Source: Physella acuta (lineage: Eukaryota; Mollusca; Gastropoda; Physidae). From it: a stretch of DNA of 64,000 bases. Below, piece after piece: positions 36,066-47,800 of the stretch. Positions within the stretch are counted from its first letter, which is position 1. Each line of letters opens with the position of its first letter. The stretch is from contig NW_026732688.1 in assembly GCF_028476545.1 (NCBI RefSeq), positions 1 through 64,000 of the forward strand. The letters run 5' to 3'. Below the pieces are notes generated by a model, which saw only the letters and a list, made by a program, of their open reading frames with translations, had not been told where the DNA came from and did not search any database. Position numbers and translations under genes: made by a program.

Positions 36066-39000
36066 AGACTTGAAGGAAACCAAAAAATCGAGGAATAATG
36101 AAGACGCTTCTAGACCTGCCATAAAGACAAATAAAAATGACTCAGACTTGGAAGAAAATGAAACATCCTCAGTTTGCGAAGGTTTGAACTTTGTCACCAC
36201 ATGTTATAGCTTAATTTTCTTGCTCCAATTATCTTTGCAAATACCTATTGGATTTTTAGCATCTATAAAACTACCAACGTTTTTTTTTTTATTTTAAAAA
36301 CTTCAGACGAGGAAACTATCGAAGCGTTGCCAATTGATTCCGGAAGTACGTCATCAAAAGCCAGCTCGCCAAGACGCGGACGGCACGAGACGAAACTCTC
36401 ACTGCCCCCAATAACTAAAAACAACAACTTAGGTAACCACTCACGCGTGACCGTCGCTGATTTACACGCACCTGTCCCTCGGGCAGCAGAGGGACGGGGA
36501 AAACCAGGAGGACACACAGTGACGTCCGGCGACATGCCGTCCAAGACGTCTGGTGACGTGTCGTCCAAGACGTCCGCCTCCAAGGAAGTGACGCAAGAAG
36601 GCAGTTGGAAACACGTCAAGACCAGAAAAAATTCTCAAAAAGGTTTTTTTTTTGTTCTTCTAAATATCATTAAATATCATATAGTGAGATATTTGACGTG
36701 GGTTGTGAGATATATGACGTGGGCTGTGAGATATATGACGTGGGCTGTGATGTATAAGACGTGGGCTGTGAGATATATGACGTGGATTGTGAGATATATG
36801 TCGTGGGTTGTGAGATATATGACGTGGGCTGTGAGATATATGACGTGGGTTGTGAGATACATGACGTGGGTTGTGAGATATATGACGTGGGTTGTGAGAT
36901 ATATGACGTGGGCTGTGAGATATATGACGTGGGTTGTGAGATATATGACGTGGGTTGTGAGATATATGACGTGGGTTGTGAGATATATGACGTGGGTTGT
37001 GAGATACATGACGTGGGTTGTGAGATATATGACGTGGGCTGTGAGATATATGACGTGGGCTGTGGGATATATGACGTGGGTTGTGAGATATATGACGTGG
37101 GCTGTGAGATATAAGACGTGGGCTGTGAGATATATGACGTGGGTTGTGAGATATATGACGTGGGTTGTGAGATATATGACGTGGGTTGTGAGATACATGA
37201 CGTGGGTTGTGAGATATATGACGTGGGCTGTGAGATATATGACGTGGGCTGTGGGATATATGACGTGAGTTGTGAGATATATATAAGGGCTGTGAGATAT
37301 ATGACGTGGGCTGTGAGATATATGACGTGGGCTGTGAGATATATGACGTGAGTTGTGAGATACATGACGTGGGTTGTGAGATATATGACGTGAGTTGTGA
37401 GATACATGACGTGGGTTGTGAGATATATGACGTGGGCTGTGGGATATATGACGTGGGCTGTGAGAAATATGACGTAGGGCTGTAAGATATATGACGTGGG
37501 CTGAGAGATATATAACGTAGGTTGTGAGATATATGACGTGGGTTGTGAGATATATGACGTGGACTGTGAGATATATGACGTGGACTGTGAGATATATGAC
37601 GTGGGTTGTGAGATATATGACGTAGGGCTGTAAGATATATGACGTGGGCTGAGAGATATATAACGTAGGTTGTGAGATATATGACGTGGGTTGTGAGATA
37701 TATGACGTGGGTTGTGAGATATATGACGTGGGTTGTGAGATATATATAAGGGCTGTGATATATATGACGTGGGCTGTGAGATATATGACGTGGATTGTGA
37801 GATATATATAAGGGCTATGAGATATTTGACGTGGGTTGTGAGATATATGACGTGGGCTGTGAGATATATGACGTTGGCTGTGAGATATATTTCACGTGGG
37901 TTGTGAGATATATGACGTGGGTTGTGATATATATGACGTGGATTGTGAGGTATATATAAGGGCTATGAGATATTTGACGTGGGTTGTGAGATATATGACG
38001 TGGGCTGTGAGATATAAGACGTGGGTTGTGAGATATATGACGTGGGTTGTGAAATATATGACGTGGGTTGTGAGATGTGTGACGGGGGGTTTATGTCTCT
38101 GGGGGTTTTTGTCCAGGGGGTTTATGTCGGGGGGTTTATGTCCAGGGGGTTTTTGTCCAGGGGTTTTTTGACCGGACACCGACGTGCGTTGTGAGATATA
38201 TGACGTGGGTTGTGAGATATATGACGTGGGTTGTGAGATATATGACGTGGATTGTGAGATATATGACGTGGGTTGTGAGATATATGACGTGGGTTGTGAG
38301 ATGTGTGACGTGACGATTGTGAAGTGTTTTATGAAAAATGATTTTATTTAAACTTGCGTTTACTTCAATCTTTAAATTGTAGTCTAAAAATAGCAACAAC
38401 TGCAAGAAAAGACGGCGACACAAGAAAGCATTTAAAACTGATGCAGGAAATGACGTCATTCACTCAAACACAACCGAAAGTACGAAACTTGATTCAGAAT
38501 CCGAAGCAGGAGACTTCGATTCGGCAATTGGGGACAGGACAAAACGTGATTCGGCAATAGAGGACAGGACAAAACGTAGTTCGGCACCAAGCGACGGGAA
38601 CACGTCAACGCCGAGATCTTCAGGAAACTCGACAAGTTCTGGAAGGTCTTATCACTTTACAACTAGTGGGGACGAGGCAGGTAACGGACCTGTGTTGATT
38701 GCCATCTCTGGTAGACGTATATACGTTTCTCTAATAATTTTAACCCACCTGTAAACTAGTCATCCACAATACCCACCCACCCGTAAACTACAGTCATCCA
38801 CAATATCCACCCAGCTGTAAACTTCAGTCACCCATGATATTCACTTATCCGTAAACTGCAGTCATCCACAATACCCACCCACCAGTAAACTACAGTCATC
38901 CACAATATCCACCCAGCTGTAAACTTCAGTCACCCATGATATTCACTTACCCGTAAACTGCAGTCAACCACAATACCCACCCACCTGTAAACTAGTCACT

Positions 39001-41777
39001 CACAATACCCACCCACCTGTAAACTACAGTCACCCACAATACCCACCCACCTGTAAACTACAGTTACCCACAATACCCACCCACCTGTAAACTACAGTCA
39101 CTCACAATACCCACCCACCCGTAAACTGCAGTCATCCACAATACCCACCCACCTGTAAACTAGTCACCCACAATACCCACCCACCTGTAAACTAGTCACC
39201 CATGATATTCACTTATCCGTAAACTGCAGTCATCCACGATATTACCCACCTGTAAACTACAGTCCTCCGTTACACCCAGCACGTATCCCTATTTCCAGAA
39301 ATCAATATTGACTTGGAGTCTTTGTTCCCACCCCTGCCCAGCCTACATCTTGATACCCCACAAGGCAGAAAACAGCGGGTAAGAAATGCTCTGATGTTGG
39401 GCGCTGACTTCACCAAGAAGAGAACTCGCCCAAAGATTGTAAGTCGTGTTTATCTCCCCTCCCCTTGTCTTCAGAGTTGTCCCACCATTTAGGTCACGTG
39501 ACTGGCCTGGTTGACACAAACTTAATGTTGAGAATTTTCATCACATGACCTTCTTGTGGTGTTGGTGAGAATTTTCATCACATGACCTTCTTGTGGTGTT
39601 GGTGAGAATTTTCATCACTAGACCTTCTTGTGGTGTTGGTGAGAATTTTCATCACATGACCTTCTTGTGGTGTTGGTGAGAATTTTCATCACATGACCTT
39701 CTTTTGGTGTTAGTGAGAATTCACATCACTAGACCTTCTTGTGGTGTTGGTGAGAATTCACATCACAAGCCCTTCTTGTGGTGTTGGTTTCAAAAAATAG
39801 TATTTTAATTTTGAAATATAAAGCCAACGTGTTTAAAACTAACAGCATTAAAATATACGAGCCGACCCGCAGCGTATCATACGCCGCTATTTAGTTGTTT
39901 TTTTTCTACTTTTCACTAATTCATAATTTGTGAATTCGACAGTACCAATGCTGCCACTGAAAATATTTGCTTTAAAACACTAACCCCCCCCCCCCCTTTC
40001 CCCTAACCCCGACCCTACACCCCCCCCCCCCCCCCCGTGAAAGCAGCCTCCTCTTAGTTATTTCTTAGTTACCCCCTGTAAGTTTAAAATCGAACTAAAT
40101 TATCTGCCCCTAATAGAAACCCGGCTGTACGGCTCTACGGTTTGTAAACATTTAGCTTTGTAAAAATTTAGAGTGAACACCGCTCACCAGACAATGTTGG
40201 GGTGGGGTGGGGGATGGTAGTGATAGTGATAGAGAGGAAGAGAGGGGACTGCAAGGAGGCGCTTGCAGCTTGTTTTCTAACTGATCCCAGAAGAGAATTA
40301 TATATAGATTGTATGAATTTCAATTTATGAAGGTTTTTTATAGTCTTATACAGAGTTTCTTCCAGGCATCTTTTCGGGGGGGGGGGGCAAAGTTCCCCCG
40401 AAATTTTTTTACCGCCCCCCCCCCCCCCGGAACGAAATGAAATTTATATAATTTATATAGAAAATATATACTTTTAACAGTGTCCGCCCCCCCCCCCCCC
40501 TCCCCCGAAGAAAGTCTACCCCCCCCCCCCCCCGAAAATTTCAAATTCCCCCCGGAGAAAAAGTCTGGAAGAAACACTGGTCTTATACTGAATACTGGCG
40601 AAGAGTTCAACTGTAAAAAACAAAAACTAAATGCGCGTCTTATCTTTTCCCAAGACCTCTATGAAGATGTGAATAAAGTCTTTCATCTCTAATATTACCA
40701 CTTCTGTCACAAATGTGGAAAAATACTGTCACATTACCAAGATAGAGAAAAAGTCCTGCCATTTTTTTACATGACCAGCAATATGGAGATTTGAAAACAA
40801 GTTAATTAAAAAGTCTAGTGACATTTAAGCGCAATTTCCTTATGTTATCTAAAAATAGCTCTGTCGTAGCGTAAATCAAGAGCAGGGTTAGTAAAACCAT
40901 TGGTTAGTTATTAAAACGCTTTTTATTAATTTTTTTCAGTATTTTACATGTTTTATTTACAATAGAGTTACATGACTAAAAACCATTGCTACTGAACGTG
41001 ATGAAAAGAAAATTATGATTTCTGTAGAGTAAAAAAAATACAATGACTGAAAAATGCGTATTGTGTACAGGAAATATGATGGCTGGACCCCTGAACTAAA
41101 TTAATGAACTCTTCTTTCTTTCTCCTCCCTGTATAAAACACCTAAATTAATGAATAGTATTTATTGTGTCCTATAGAACACTGTGTTAAATTCTTCCATA
41201 CGTCGTCACAAAAATGCAGACAATCCCCCCTAAAGTGACGTCACACCTCAGCCTACAACCCCCCCCCCCCCCCCTCAAAATTGCAGTTGAATTTTTTTAA
41301 AACATCGATATTTTTCTAAAATGGTGTCTGAACTCTGTCAAAATAGAGTATTTTAATCAATTCCTATTACAATTTATTAAAACAGTTTTCTAAAACGCAA
41401 AATAACGTCTAAAATTCGTTTTCTAACATTGCTTTTTTATAATGCAAAATTGTGGCGTCGCAATCTGAACCCCCCCCCCTCCCCCTCATCACACAACGTC
41501 ACAAAATTACGGACACCCCTCCCCCCTACGAGTGTGACGTCATTTATGGACGACCCCTAAGGTGAGTATAATAATATAAGCCCAATTCATTATGATTAGT
41601 TTTTCAAAATACCATTTTGTTGACTATGACGTTATTAGGTTGTTACAATTATACAATAGGATGAGTCACTGCTAATATTAGTCATTCTAGTTATGTATAA
41701 ATGTATATTATTAACTTTTTAAAATTAAATAATGTTCTTTTATTTTACAGTCCAACAATTCCTACAGTGAATGCTGA
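35076..41777 (+). CDS. Tentative six-exon gene for a disordered charged protein
   Basis: Proposed exons: 35076-35142, 36068-36181, 36307-36642, 38383-38680, 39299-39438, 41751-41777. ATG 35076 follows an in-frame TAA. Exons 1-3 join in phase 1; exons 4-5 join in phase 1 and 5-6 in phase 0, ending SNNSYSEC. The protein is about 327 aa, rich in Ser, Thr, Lys and Glu, with SGSTSSKASSPRRGR, a basic CKKRRRHKKAF stretch, a repeated DRTKRDSAIEDRTKRSSA and LESLFPPLP. No domain was recognised. Exon 3 ends in phase 1 but exon 4 needs phase 0, so one base or a small exon is missing from the model; the 21-bp array lies between them. Exon 1 is the weakest call; an alternative open frame from 35002 to 35304 starts only with TTG. 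The basic stretch could be a nuclear localisation signal (inference). Confidence 0.45.
35985..36062. repeat. TA microsatellite
   Basis: Pure TA run that ends at CCCAG, the proposed acceptor of exon 2 of the disordered-protein gene (AG 36066-36067). Confidence 0.96.
36690..38325. repeat. 21-bp minisatellite
   Basis: Tandem GTGAGATATATGACGTGGGTT units with GGCT, GGAT and ATATAAGG variants, interrupted by G-rich sequence (GGGGGTTTATGTC) at 38083-38175. As 21 is a multiple of three, reading frames stay open on both strands with a seven-residue period. It begins about 40 bp after the exon 3 donor at 36643. Confidence 0.95.
38740..39265. repeat. ~37-bp minisatellite
   Basis: Units with CCACCTGTAAACTACAGTCA and CCACAATACCCAC fill the intron between exons 4 and 5 of the disordered-protein gene. 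Confidence 0.93.
39530..39790. repeat. 37-bp minisatellite
   Basis: Seven units of GAGAATTTTCATCACATGAC followed by CTTCTTGTGGTGTTGGT, starting about 90 bp after the exon 5 donor at 39439. Confidence 0.94.
40351..40579. mobile_element. Short hAT-type MITE
   Basis: A 229-bp element with imperfect terminal inverted repeats CAGAGTTTCTTCCAGGC and (reverse complement of the right end) CAGTGTTTCTTCCAGAC. It is bounded by identical 8-bp target duplications GTCTTATA (40343-40350, 40580-40587), the hAT length. The interior is dominated by G- and C-runs that can pair with each other. No coding capacity. Confidence 0.88.
41194..41557. mobile_element. Second copy of the GGGGTCATCC MITE, inverted
   Basis: Reading on the minus strand from 41557, GGGGTCGTCCATAAATGACG begins an element that matches the one at 19913-20314, including the internal block with GCAATGTTAGAAAACGA on that strand and C-runs. 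The other end is decayed (TCCATACGTCGTCAC). It lies in the last intron of the disordered-protein gene. Confidence 0.8.
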
Positions 41778-42986
41778 AAAAGCTGGTTGTGTGTGAACCA
41801 AAATCAGTTATTGAGCTCACCCTTTTCAAGCAGAATTGTGAATGTCGTCATAAGCTAAAGTTGAATATGAATATTATTAGTACATTATTTGTCAAATGTG
41901 TATTAAACTATAGTTCAAATATGCTAAATAGTACTATATCAAGCTTGTGTTAGTCTGGGAAAAAGACAATAGCAACTACACATGTCAATAGTTGATCAGA
42001 AAGTTTTAACTTTTAGTACAAGTAAACTGCGGAATTGTGCACACTATAAAATTATGAGTGGTAAAACTTCAGAAGAATGTGCAAACTGTAGTTGGCAATG
42101 GTTACTTTTTCAACTGCTTATGTTGTAATTTTGATACTAAAAGTTTCTTCTTGATACGGCTGATAGATTTTTTTTAATGGAACTTTCAATGTTTAAAAGT
42201 TAATTTTCTCAAAACATGTTTTTTTTCAAGATTTTTGCTTATTGTAACTCTAATGTTTTAGGTGTTTCCAGAGATAATATCTTGAAACTTGGTGTACATT
42301 TTCATTATTCATGTTATGGTGTAACTATCTATGTGAGAATGATGTGCATTGTGTATATTTTTATTTTTAAGAAATTTCACAACTAGTATGCCTTGTTTTG
42401 TATGATACATTTTTTATAAAAATTTTAGAAAATGTTTCTTTTACATTTTAATGAAAACAAAACTTCCTTAGTACACTCTACAATGATTCTAGTTAAATAA
42501 ACAGAAATAATACCATCATTATTTGTTCACATTATAGATTTGTAAAAAAAGGTGTGTTTTTCCAAGATGGCCGCCGTTGCCATGGCAACCATGCATAATT
42601 AGGTCCTGAGAATGTGGAATTTTTATTTACAGTTGCAAACTATTAATAATAGTATATTTGTACTTGCTTATCTCTACTGTAGGCTAGTTTGTTTTACAGA
42701 GTGTAGTGGCCCCTTAGACTATTCAAATGTTTTTTTTTCCTTTAACAAATCAAGATGTAATGTTTTATGTTCTATAAATGGATGAACGAACACATCAACT
42801 CAACTCTGCTAGAAACCAGCATTTAAAAACTTCACATGCCAACACAGACAAAAAGTGAAACGTTTGTTTCATTCTGAAAAAAACAAGAACAAACACAATC
42901 TAGGTCAACAACAGTTTATCACACCAAACAAAATATACACACAACACAACCAAAAACAAACGCAACACACTCTGTTTTCTAAATAT

Positions 42987-43014
42987 TGCAAAAAAAAAAA
43001 AAAAAAAAAAAAAA
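42987..43014. repeat. Poly(A) run
   Basis: A run of 28 A. It could be the tail of a retroposed copy on the plus strand, but the preceding sequence was not recognised. Confidence 0.6.
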
Positions 43015-43099
43015 CAATTTGACATAATGACATTTTATTTAGTCAAGCGAACGTCAATAGGGGAAATAATCACTCTTAATTATAGACATGGATTGGTCA

Positions 43100-43432
43100 A
43101 CATATTTAACTAGGCATACTGCCCTGCTTCGCTTAGGCTTTTCGAAAACATTGAGAATTTGAGTGCTTAATTAATTCGCACGTGGGTCGGTCTACGACCT
43201 CAGGAGTTACGAAGAGGTTCCTACGTGGACATTTTTGTACGATTTATAGCTCATATAAGTCGCCGGTCAGTCGAGGTCAGTTTTGACCCCCTCATCGTAG
43301 ACTTTTCGGCCAACCGGCCCCCGTGTTCTGTCGCCCCAAGGCAAGATCCTGCCAAATTTGAAGCGCCTGCGGCGCCGGGAAGTGCCCTACCGGGCTTCCG
43401 ACAACTTTGCTTTATATATTATAGAGATTAGC
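43100..43432. repeat. Unclassified GC-rich dispersed-repeat candidate
   Basis: A GC-rich block in AT-rich surroundings, from CTGCCCTGCTTCGCTTAGG to TTTATATATTATAGAGATTA. The combination looks like a dispersed repeat, but no family could be assigned. The 68-codon open frame inside has no recognisable content. Confidence 0.3.
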
Positions 43433-44830
43433 AAATTGCATAGATAAACAAAGATTTCAATAAAGTAATTGAGGCCTGAAATACTTTAGTATAGAAATAT
43501 ATTATTTGAATAGATTCTAGATCTAGGTAGGGTCTACATCTGTGTAAGTCTAGTTTTTCCGTAGATCTAGATCATCTAGATCTAGAAATTTTTCTACCGC
43601 GTGTTTAACTAAATACGTAACAAAAGTTGAGATTGCAGTGTAAATTATCTTAGAGTATTTTTACTTACAATTGTTATAAACCATAAGGCTTTTAACATCT
43701 ATAAATAATATATGCTATAAAAAAATACAACCCACAACAATAAACATACAAAATTTTACTATTCTAAACAAATAATTCAAAATATTTCTAAAAAGATTTT
43801 TGTGACTTTTTTTCTGTGACTATTTCTGTTACTTTTTTTCCGATAAAATTTTTCCATTTTGAATTTTTTTCTGTGACTTTTTTCCTAGCAAAAACTGTGA
43901 CTTTTTTTCTTTGGTTTTTTTTTCCTGTGCTTTTTTCCGTTCACCGTGCGATGTTTTGGTTTAGGATGTCGGGTGGCGTTCGAAAGTGTGTTGACGTGTG
44001 GGTTGGGGTTGTGTGAAGGTTTGCTTAGGTATTCAGTTCATGGTGTCGTACTGTGTGAGGTGGTGTGGGTTTTGGTATGGGTGTGGTTTGGTGTATGGTA
44101 AATCGTGTGTCTGGTGTGAGATAAGTGACTGGGTGTAGATCGTGGGGTTAAATTTGGTTATGGTAATGAAGCTTATTTAAAAATACTACTAAAATTGGAA
44201 AGGGCAAATAACCATTAAAGTATTAGCGATCTCTCTATCTGCTAGCCGAGGGCGGCGACTTTGGGATAACGGCTGACTGGTTTTAAATCTAATAGCTGAC
44301 CTGAGAGTAAGAAGGGGGAAAATATTGTCTATGATGAGTTGAAAGATTTTGCAACCATGTGCTACAGACTTCTTTAAAAAAAAACTGTAAGGTTTATTAA
44401 ATTGTGTAAATAGCAAGGTTGTTTATGTATAATTATTCTTATTCTCATTGCGCTTAAAAGATTATGATTATACAGTAGTTTTATTTTTATTTCAAACAAA
44501 AATCTTGTGAAGCAAGTCAAAAAAAAATACGATACGTTTAATCAGTGCCTTCCTAGTGACCAAAGGTTCTCAAACTGATTTTAAAAAAATGATGTTTGCA
44601 TCAATGACATGGGTCAACATAGAAACAGCTGCTTTTTTTGTAATGGTCGAGTAGGGAGGTAGAAACATTTGCTTTCTTGTACTGGTCCTGTAGACGCTTT
44701 GTCCAAATAAAGGTGGTACAACCTGGGGGTAAAACGAAACAAAATACTTCCAAAATTGGGTCTGTGATAGTGAACAGTCAGTTGTTGGAAGCACTGCGCC
44801 AGACTAGACACCCCGTCCACCAGCTGCGTA
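43433..44830. other. AT-rich region without recognised genes
   Basis: Contains T-rich repeats with TGTGACTTTTTT at 43798-43935 and GT-rich sequence at 43960-44150. Short minus-strand open frames at 44570-44820 were read, but their products match nothing I know. Confidence 0.5.
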
Positions 44831-47800
44831 TATCATGTTTCGTGTATCATGTTTCGTGTATCATGTTTCGTGTATCATGTTTCGTGTATCATGTTTCGTG
44901 TATCATGTTTCGTGTATCATGTTTCGTGTATCATGTTTCGTGTATCATGTTTCGTGTATCATGTTTCGTGTATCATGTTTCGTGTATCATGTTTCGTGTA
45001 TCATGTTTCGTGTATCATGTTTCGTGTATCATGTTTCGTGTATCATGTTTCGTGTATCATGTTTCGTGTATCATGTTTCGTGTATCATGTTTCGTGTATC
45101 ATGTTTCGTGTATCATGTTTCGTGTATCATGTTTCGTGTATCATGTTTCGTGTATCATGTTTCGTGTATCATGTTTCGTGTATCATGTTTCGTGTATCAT
45201 GTTTCGTGTATCATGTTTCGTGTATCATGTTTCGTGTATCATGTTTCGTGTATCATGTTTCGTGTATCATGTTTCGTGTATCATGTTTCGTGTATCATGT
45301 TTCGTGTATCATGTTTCGTGTATCATGTTTCGTGTATCATGTTTCGTGTATCATGTTTCGTGTATCATGTTTCGTGTATCATGTTTCGTGTATCATGTTT
45401 CGTGTATCATGTTTCGTGTATCATGTTTCGTGTATCATGTTTCGTGTATCATGTTTCGTGTATCATGTTTCGTGTATCATGTTTCGTGTATCATGTTTCG
45501 TGTATCATGTTTCGTGTATCATGTTTCGTGTATCATGTTTCGTGTATCATGTTTCGTGTATCATGTTTCGTGTATCATGTTTCGTGTATCATGTTTCGTG
45601 TATCATGTTTCGTGTATCATGTTTCGTGTATCATGTTTCGTGTATCATGTTTCGTGTATCATGTTTCGTGTATCATGTTTCGTGTATCATGTTTCGTGTA
45701 TCATGTTTCGTGTATCATGTTTCGTGTATCATGTTTCGTGTATCATGTTTCGTGTATCATGTTTCGTGTATCATGTTTCGTGTATCATGTTTCGTGTATC
45801 ATGTTTCGTGTATCATGTTTCGTGTATCATGTTTCGTGTATCATGTTTCGTGTATCATGTTTCGTGTATCATGTTTCGTGTATCATGTTTCGTGTATCAT
45901 GTTTCGTGTATCATGTTTCGTGTATCATGTTTCGTGTATCATGTTTCGTGTATCATGTTTCGTGTATCATGTTTCGTGTATCATGTTTCGTGTATCATGT
46001 TTCGTGTATCATGTTTCGTGTATCATGTTTCGTGTATCATGTTTCGTGTATCATGTTTCGTGTATCATGTTTCGTGTATCATGTTTCGTGTATCATGTTT
46101 CGTGTATCATGTTTCGTGTATCATGTTTCGTGTATCATGTTTCGTGTATCATGTTTCGTGTATCATGTTTCGTGTATCATGTTTCGTGTATCATGTTTCG
46201 TGTATCATGTTTCGTGTATCATGTTTCGTGTATCATGTTTCGTGTATCATGTTTCGTGTATCATGTTTCGTGTATCATGTTTCGTGTATCATGTTTCGTG
46301 TATCATGTTTCGTGTATCATGTTTCGTGTATCATGTTTCGTGTATCATGTTTCGTGTATCATGTTTCGTGTATCATGTTTCGTGTATCATGTTTCGTGTA
46401 TCATGTTTCGTGTATCATGTTTCGTGTATCATGTTTCGTGTATCATGTTTCGTGTATCATGTTTCGTGTATCATGTTTCGTGTATCATGTTTCGTGTATC
46501 ATGTTTCGTGTATCATGTTTCGTGTATCATGTTTCGTGTATCATGTTTCGTGTATCATGTTTCGTGTATCATGTTTCGTGTATCATGTTTCGTGTATCAT
46601 GTTTCGTGTATCATGTTTCGTGTATCATGTTTCGTGTATCATGTTTCGTGTATCATGTTTCGTGTATCATGTTTCGTGTATCATGTTTCGTGTATCATGT
46701 TTCGTGTATCATGTTTCGTGTATCATGTTTCGTGTATCATGTTTCGTGTATCATGTTTCGTGTATCATGTTTCGTGTATCATGTTTCGTGTATCATGTTT
46801 CGTGTATCATGTTTCGTGTATCATGTTTCGTGTATCATGTTTCGTGTATCATGTTTCGTGTATCATGTTTCGTGTATCATGTTTCGTGTATCATGTTTCG
46901 TGTATCATGTTTCGTGTATCATGTTTCGTGTATCATGTTTCGTGTATCATGTTTCGTGTATCATGTTTCGTGTATCATGTTTCGTGTATCATGTTTCGTG
47001 TATCATGTTTCGTGTATCATGTTTCGTGTATCATGTTTCGTGTATCATGTTTCGTGTATCATGTTTCGTGTATCATGTTTCGTGTATCATGTTTCGTGTA
47101 TCATGTTTCGTGTATCATGTTTCGTGTATCATGTTTCGTGTATCATGTTTCGTGTATCATGTTTCGTGTATCATGTTTCGTGTATCATGTTTCGTGTATC
47201 ATGTTTCGTGTATCATGTTTCGTGTATCATGTTTCGTGTATCATGTTTCGTGTATCATGTTTCGTGTATCATGTTTCGTGTATCATGTTTCGTGTATCAT
47301 GTTTCGTGTATCATGTTTCGTGTATCATGTTTCGTGTATCATGTTTCGTGTATCATGTTTCGTGTATCATGTTTCGTGTATCATGTTTCGTGTATCATGT
47401 TTCGTGTATCATGTTTCGTGTATCATGTTTCGTGTATCATGTTTCGTGTATCATGTTTCGTGTATCATGTTTCGTGTATCATGTTTCGTGTATCATGTTT
47501 CGTGTATCATGTTTCGTGTATCATGTTTCGTGTATCATGTTTCGTGTATCATGTTTCGTGTATCATGTTTCGTGTATCATGTTTCGTGTATCATGTTTCG
47601 TGTATCATGTTTCGTGTATCATGTTTCGTGTATCATGTTTCGTGTATCATGTTTCGTGTATCATGTTTCGTGTATCATGTTTCGTGTATCATGTTTCGTG
47701 TATCATGTTTCGTGTATCATGTTTCGTGTATCATGTTTCGTGTATCATGTTTCGTGTATCATGTTTCGTGTATCATGTTTCGTGTATCATGTTTCGTGTA

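Noticed and set aside
36327-37268. A 313-codon protein with VRYMTW repeats
   Set aside because: Only the first third is likely exon; the rest is a 21-bp minisatellite that keeps frame by chance of unit length. Kept only as a possible retained intron.
44570-44820. Two overlapping minus-strand open frames before the second satellite
   Set aside because: Neither product resembles a known domain, no splice structure supports them, and they stop at the array edge.
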